From Acanthosepion esculentum (lineage: Eukaryota > Mollusca > Cephalopoda > Sepiida > Sepiidae), in assembly GCA_964036315.1 (NCBI GenBank), contig OZ038478.1, positions 141,546,988 through 141,610,987 on the forward strand: a stretch of 64,000 nucleotides of DNA. Direction: 5' to 3'. Below are positions 60,495-64,000 of the stretch, one piece after another (position 1 is the first letter of the stretch; every line of letters begins with the position of its first letter). The notes beneath the pieces are model-generated. The model was not told the DNA's origin, did no database searches, and saw nothing but the letters and a program-made list of their open reading frames with translations. The position numbers and the translations under genes were made by a program.

Positions 60495-60817
60495 GGTCCA
60501 GGTCTTTGTACCACGGTGATGGTCCATGGTAGAACCAATGAAGAATAACTCGAACGCAGGTATGGAATAACACAGATATATATTACAAATAGAATATATG
60601 TACAAAAGAGTAGAAGTGTTAGTAATAATAATCAGGTTAGGTTAGAGAGAACTATGTTGTCACGAAGTATCACTATTCCAATGTCTTACTGTAATCGTCG
60701 AGCCGACTGCCCGACTCACTCTCTCTCTTTCTGACTCATTGTCACCGCTGCGTCCTCTTGAGGCGCAGTATTTATGGGGTACGGACTAGTCCATTACTAT
60801 TATGGGTAGGTTGCCAT

Positions 60818-60915
<98 letters not shown>

Positions 60916-60924
60916 TATATATAC

Positions 60925-61000
<76 letters not shown>
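60420..61000. repeat. Long (TA)n microsatellites
   Basis: (TA)n at 60420-60491 and, mostly TA with ATACATATA interruptions, at 60821-61000. The 330-bp unique piece between them has no gene. Confidence 0.95.
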
Positions 61001-61003
<3 letters not shown>

Positions 61004-61999
61004 TGTGGTGCTAAATTATTTTCAGATAGATTGGATACGTAAAAGACCAAACGCCTCGGCTTCTTTCAATTTTTACCTTTTCTAAGAGAATTACTATTTT
61101 TCCAAGCAAACATACACGACCAAAAAATGTTAAAAAGCAAAAGAAAATGGCTAAATTCATTACCTCATATTTTCGAAGATGTGTGGCACATACGTCCATC
61201 CCAAACTAAAACGATCTGATAACAATTTAAGCAATACAGATTTATTAAAAAAAATATAATAATAATAAATATTTCTTGAATATTACTCTATATTTTTGTC
61301 TTACCAGAATGTGAATTATGTCACTTTTTGTCCTCCAAATGATTTGACTCGCCTTTAAACCACTTGATGAATATTCATAACGACTTTCAAATTTTAAACT
61401 CTTGATAAACCAATGACATCCTTAGTCTTGTAGATAAACACGTGCAACAAAATAAATGCTAACATTTTCCTTGATAAAGTCCATGAGAGGACGAAACGCG
61501 CTGTCTAACAATAGTTTTTCTTTTTCTCTTTCCTCATTAGCTATCTTTTCCTGATTTCTTGTAGGAAATAAAATATAAATAAAAATATATTAGGTAAATA
61601 TAGATACATAAAATAATGAATCAATACAGAAGTCTTTAATTTAAAATTATTTCGTGTATCTCTGCATGAAATTGGAATAGGAAAATATATTAAAAGATTT
61701 GTTTTTCGTTAAGTCTTACTAATGAAGTAGGCTAAGGGTAGCATAGACCAAAAATATGAGCAATAACGAAGATTTAACTGAACATCTGACAGAAACAACT
61801 GAAATTTCTAGGAAACATAGTATTGAAAGAGGGTTTGACAAATGTAATGCTCACATGACAGATTGAAGGCAACAGAAACCGAGGAGAACATTGTATAACC
61901 TATCTAGTGAACTTAAGTAAATAGACGATGGGATAAACATAAACATTAAAGATAAACATTTTTAAGAGCTAAAAATTGTGGAAAGCTATGACCACCAAC

Positions 62000-62000
<1 letters not shown>
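61001..62000. other. Spacer with a second hammerhead-like motif
   Basis: AT-rich. At 61470-61506 (+) CTTGATAAA, GTCC-ATGAGA-GGAC, GAAACGCGC resembles the hammerhead box order (helix II 4 bp perfect), but C3 and G8 are changed. No Penelope-like coding sequence is seen nearby. Confidence 0.4.
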
Positions 62001-62057
<57 letters not shown>

Positions 62058-62064
62058 TAATAAT
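62001..62064. repeat. (TAA)n microsatellite at the 5' edge of R4-like copy 2
   Basis: TAA units with one interruption (ATAATGATAATAAT), then the LINE fragment without a gap. Confidence 0.95.
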
Positions 62065-62562
62065 ACCCAGATCCTGTTACGGAGATAGGACCTGTTACAA
62101 TTTTATGGAACTGCACTGCACACACAGACAGAACAATCAAAGCTAATCCCCCAGACATTGTTATTAGAGACCGCAAACAAAATAATATGCCTCCTTATTG
62201 ATATGTCAGTCCCTGCAGTCTGCAATGTATCTTTGAAGATCTTCAAAAAGCTATCAAAATACAAGGACATTGAAATCGAAATCTCAAAAATGTGGCACAT
62301 GGAAACATCAACTCTCCCTGTTGTAGTTGGAGCCCTCGGATTGGTTGGAAAAGATCCCAATAGACTTATTGAAGGGATTCCTGGAAGCCAATGCCTTAGC
62401 GAAATACAAAAAATTGTTCTCTCAAGTATAACCTACAAATTACAAACGGCTTTATGTATGTAAATTTTTTTGTGTCAGTGGAAAATTTCATGATGCCATT
62501 TCTGACCTTAGGTCTCTGGGCAGGACCCGGAAAGAAATGAGTACACACCGGAAATCAAAGGA

Positions 62563-62565
<3 letters not shown>
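62065..62565 (+). pseudogene. R4/Dong-like LINE, copy 2, restriction-like endonuclease end
   Basis: ILWNCTAHTDRTIKANPPDI with VIRDRK (62105-62170) is the conserved segment of the C-terminal restriction-like endonuclease (PD...D type). Then, after a frameshift, CLLIDMSVPAVCNVSLKIFK supplies the D of LIDMSVP. TLPVVVGALGLV, ALCM and a short 3' UTR lead directly into (TAA)n at 62566. 5'-truncated copy ending in the family's TAA tail. Confidence 0.8.

Positions 62566-62612
<47 letters not shown>
62566..62612. repeat. (TAA)n tail between R4-like copies 2 and 3
   Basis: About 15 TAA units, forming both the 3' tail of copy 2 and the left border of copy 3. Confidence 0.95.
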
Positions 62613-64000
62613 GAAATGTCCAAATATTTGCCTGTGGTAGTAAATTTCTTTAAGCACAGCATGGAAAAGTGGAACAGCACACTATAAATAAATCACACCA
62701 AAGGCACTGCCATCTTCAACCGTCTGAATATTCGATGCGGAATCTTTCAAGGAGACTCTCTGTCAGCCCTTTTGTTTTGTTTGCCCTTAATCACCCTTAA
62801 GCGGGAACTAAACAACAGTAGATATGCTTACAAAAATATTCTAAAATGTTTCGGACGACTTAGGTATGGAGTTCTGATTAGATAAATGTGCAAAAGTGAC
62901 ATTCAAGAAAGGGAGAATTGCAGAAACACCCTCAATAGATTTAGACTTTGTTACAAAAGTTAGGGAACTGGAAGAAAAAGAAGCATATAAATACCTAGGA
63001 ATTAGCGAAGGAGATGGTATACAACATAGCCAAATGAAGGAGAAGGTAAGAAAGGAGCACTACAGGCGTGTGCGTCTGGTACTAAGTAACGAGCTGAATT
63101 TAAAAAAAAAAACAGAACATCAGCCATAAAGACCTTGGCTGTCCCTGTGGTGCAATATAGCTTTAACATCCTTAATTGGACGATAGCTTCTCACTTGTAA
63201 CCGCATGCATCATCCCAAAGCAGATCGTCTGTATGGGTCTAGATCCGAAGGTGGCAGAGGATTAGTTCAACTCGAACTGTCCTACAAAACTAAAACGGTT
63301 GGTCTTCAATGAACCCGGAAACTACAGATGGTTGGGTGAGTCAAAGAACATGAAAGTAGTAAGCGTCTTTATTCCGTAATAAAGGAAGCCAACAAGTTCA
63401 AAATGGTGTTTTAATTTGACGTAGAAATACAAGTAAAGCACAATAAAGCGGCCGAAGCTGCAAAATACATAGAAAAAAAGCAAAGACCAATGCAACAGAC
63501 CAGATACAGAAACAATGGCAAGATAAACCGCTTCATGGCCAATACTCTGCCCGTACCAAAGAAGCTGATGTAGAAAAACATCGTACCCAACAGAGGCTAC
63601 GTAGTGTGGGGTTAAAAGCTGAAACTGAAAGTTTTATCCCTGCTGCATAGGACCAGTTCTTGTTAAATAAAAATTATCAAGAAAACCTATTACAATATTA
63701 TGTTAGCCCAAAATGCTGGTTCTGTGATAAATATCCAGAAACAGTTGATTATCTTGTATCAGGTTGCACGGTATTGACACCAACTGAATATAAAACCCGG
63801 CAGGACAGAGTTGGCCAATATCTGCACTGGAAAATCTGTAACTTTTACGAGAAGGAAACTGAAAGAAATTGTTATCAATACCACCCAAACCCGGTTACGG
63901 AGATAGGACCTTTGACAATTTTATGGAACTACACAATACATACAAACAGAATAATCAAAGCTACCCACCCAGACATTCTTATTAGAGACCGCAAAAAGTC
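62613..64000 (+). pseudogene. R4/Dong-like LINE, copy 3, RT to endonuclease, cut by window end
   Basis: Begins inside RT: PVVVNFFKHSM, LNIRCGIFQGDSLSALLFCL (62725-62790), a shortened catalytic region, then an open frame 62896-63129 with FKKGRIAETPSIDLDFVTKV and EAYKYLGISEGDGIQHSQMK. After that TSAIKTLAVPVVQYSFNILN, MHHPKADRLY-like and GGRGLVQLELSYKTKTVGL (63250-63310). The knuckle CWFCDKYPETVDYLVSGCTV (63712-63771) has Tyr where a His is usual. It ends in the endonuclease segment ILWNYTIHTNRIIKATHPDI just before the window edge. Stops and frameshifts throughout. Confidence 0.85.

Noticed and set aside
60279..61050. Tyr-Ile repeat proteins
   Set aside because: Artefact of (TA)n microsatellites; the same applies at 21674-22256.

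Overview
This is eukaryotic, intron-scale or intergenic DNA, AT-rich and packed with repeats. I found no convincing host-gene exon. The transposable-element families (Ty3/Gypsy LTR elements, a Tx1-clade LINE, jockey-like LINEs, an R4/Dong-like LINE, Penelope-like fragments, a tRNA-derived SINE, 5S-rRNA-derived repeats, a mariner MITE) and the long (TA)n, (TAA)n, (GA)n and (CTTT)n tracts fit a molluscan genome. A cephalopod, probably an octopus, is my best guess. That assignment is inference from composition and element families, not from a marker gene.

Layout. 1-80: a 5S-like fragment. 393-5385: Gypsy copy A, with a 5' LTR, decayed gag and pol, and no 3' LTR. 5.7-9.8 kb: degraded jockey-like LINE pieces on both strands and a Penelope-like GIY-YIG fragment. 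10-24 kb: 5S-derived repeats, a tRNA-derived SINE with target-site duplications, a Tc1/mariner transposase tail, a 22-bp minisatellite and many microsatellites. 24.5-25.85 kb: what looks like the 3' end of an LTR element (polypurine tract, TG start, CCAAT dyad, TATA box). 25851-35596: a very uniform array of a 92-bp satellite, about 106 units. 36-41 kb: three LINE or Penelope remnants. 41595-53490: Gypsy copy B, whose 5' LTR is split by a Tx1-like LINE (41690-47883) plus a second short element (47904-48157). 53.5-64 kb: jockey-like, RTE/L1-like and R4-like LINE pieces, an 80-bp mariner MITE, and an R4-like element chain built on (TAA)n.

None of the element coding regions is intact. Gypsy A and B carry independent frameshifts and deletions. 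The Tx1-like LINE has a strong Kozak start but nonsense codons and frameshifts in both ORFs. The order of events at 41.6-53.5 kb is clear: Gypsy B inserted first, then two LINE-family insertions used the same 20-bp site in its LTR, leaving three identical copies of that site.

The features most worth following up are: the satellite with its 14-15-monomer higher-order periodicity, lying directly downstream of an LTR-type promoter; the repeated use of one LTR site by a Tx1-like element; a 19-nt 3'-tail match between that LINE and a tRNA-derived SINE 28 kb away; and hammerhead-like RNA motifs in probable Penelope-like tails.
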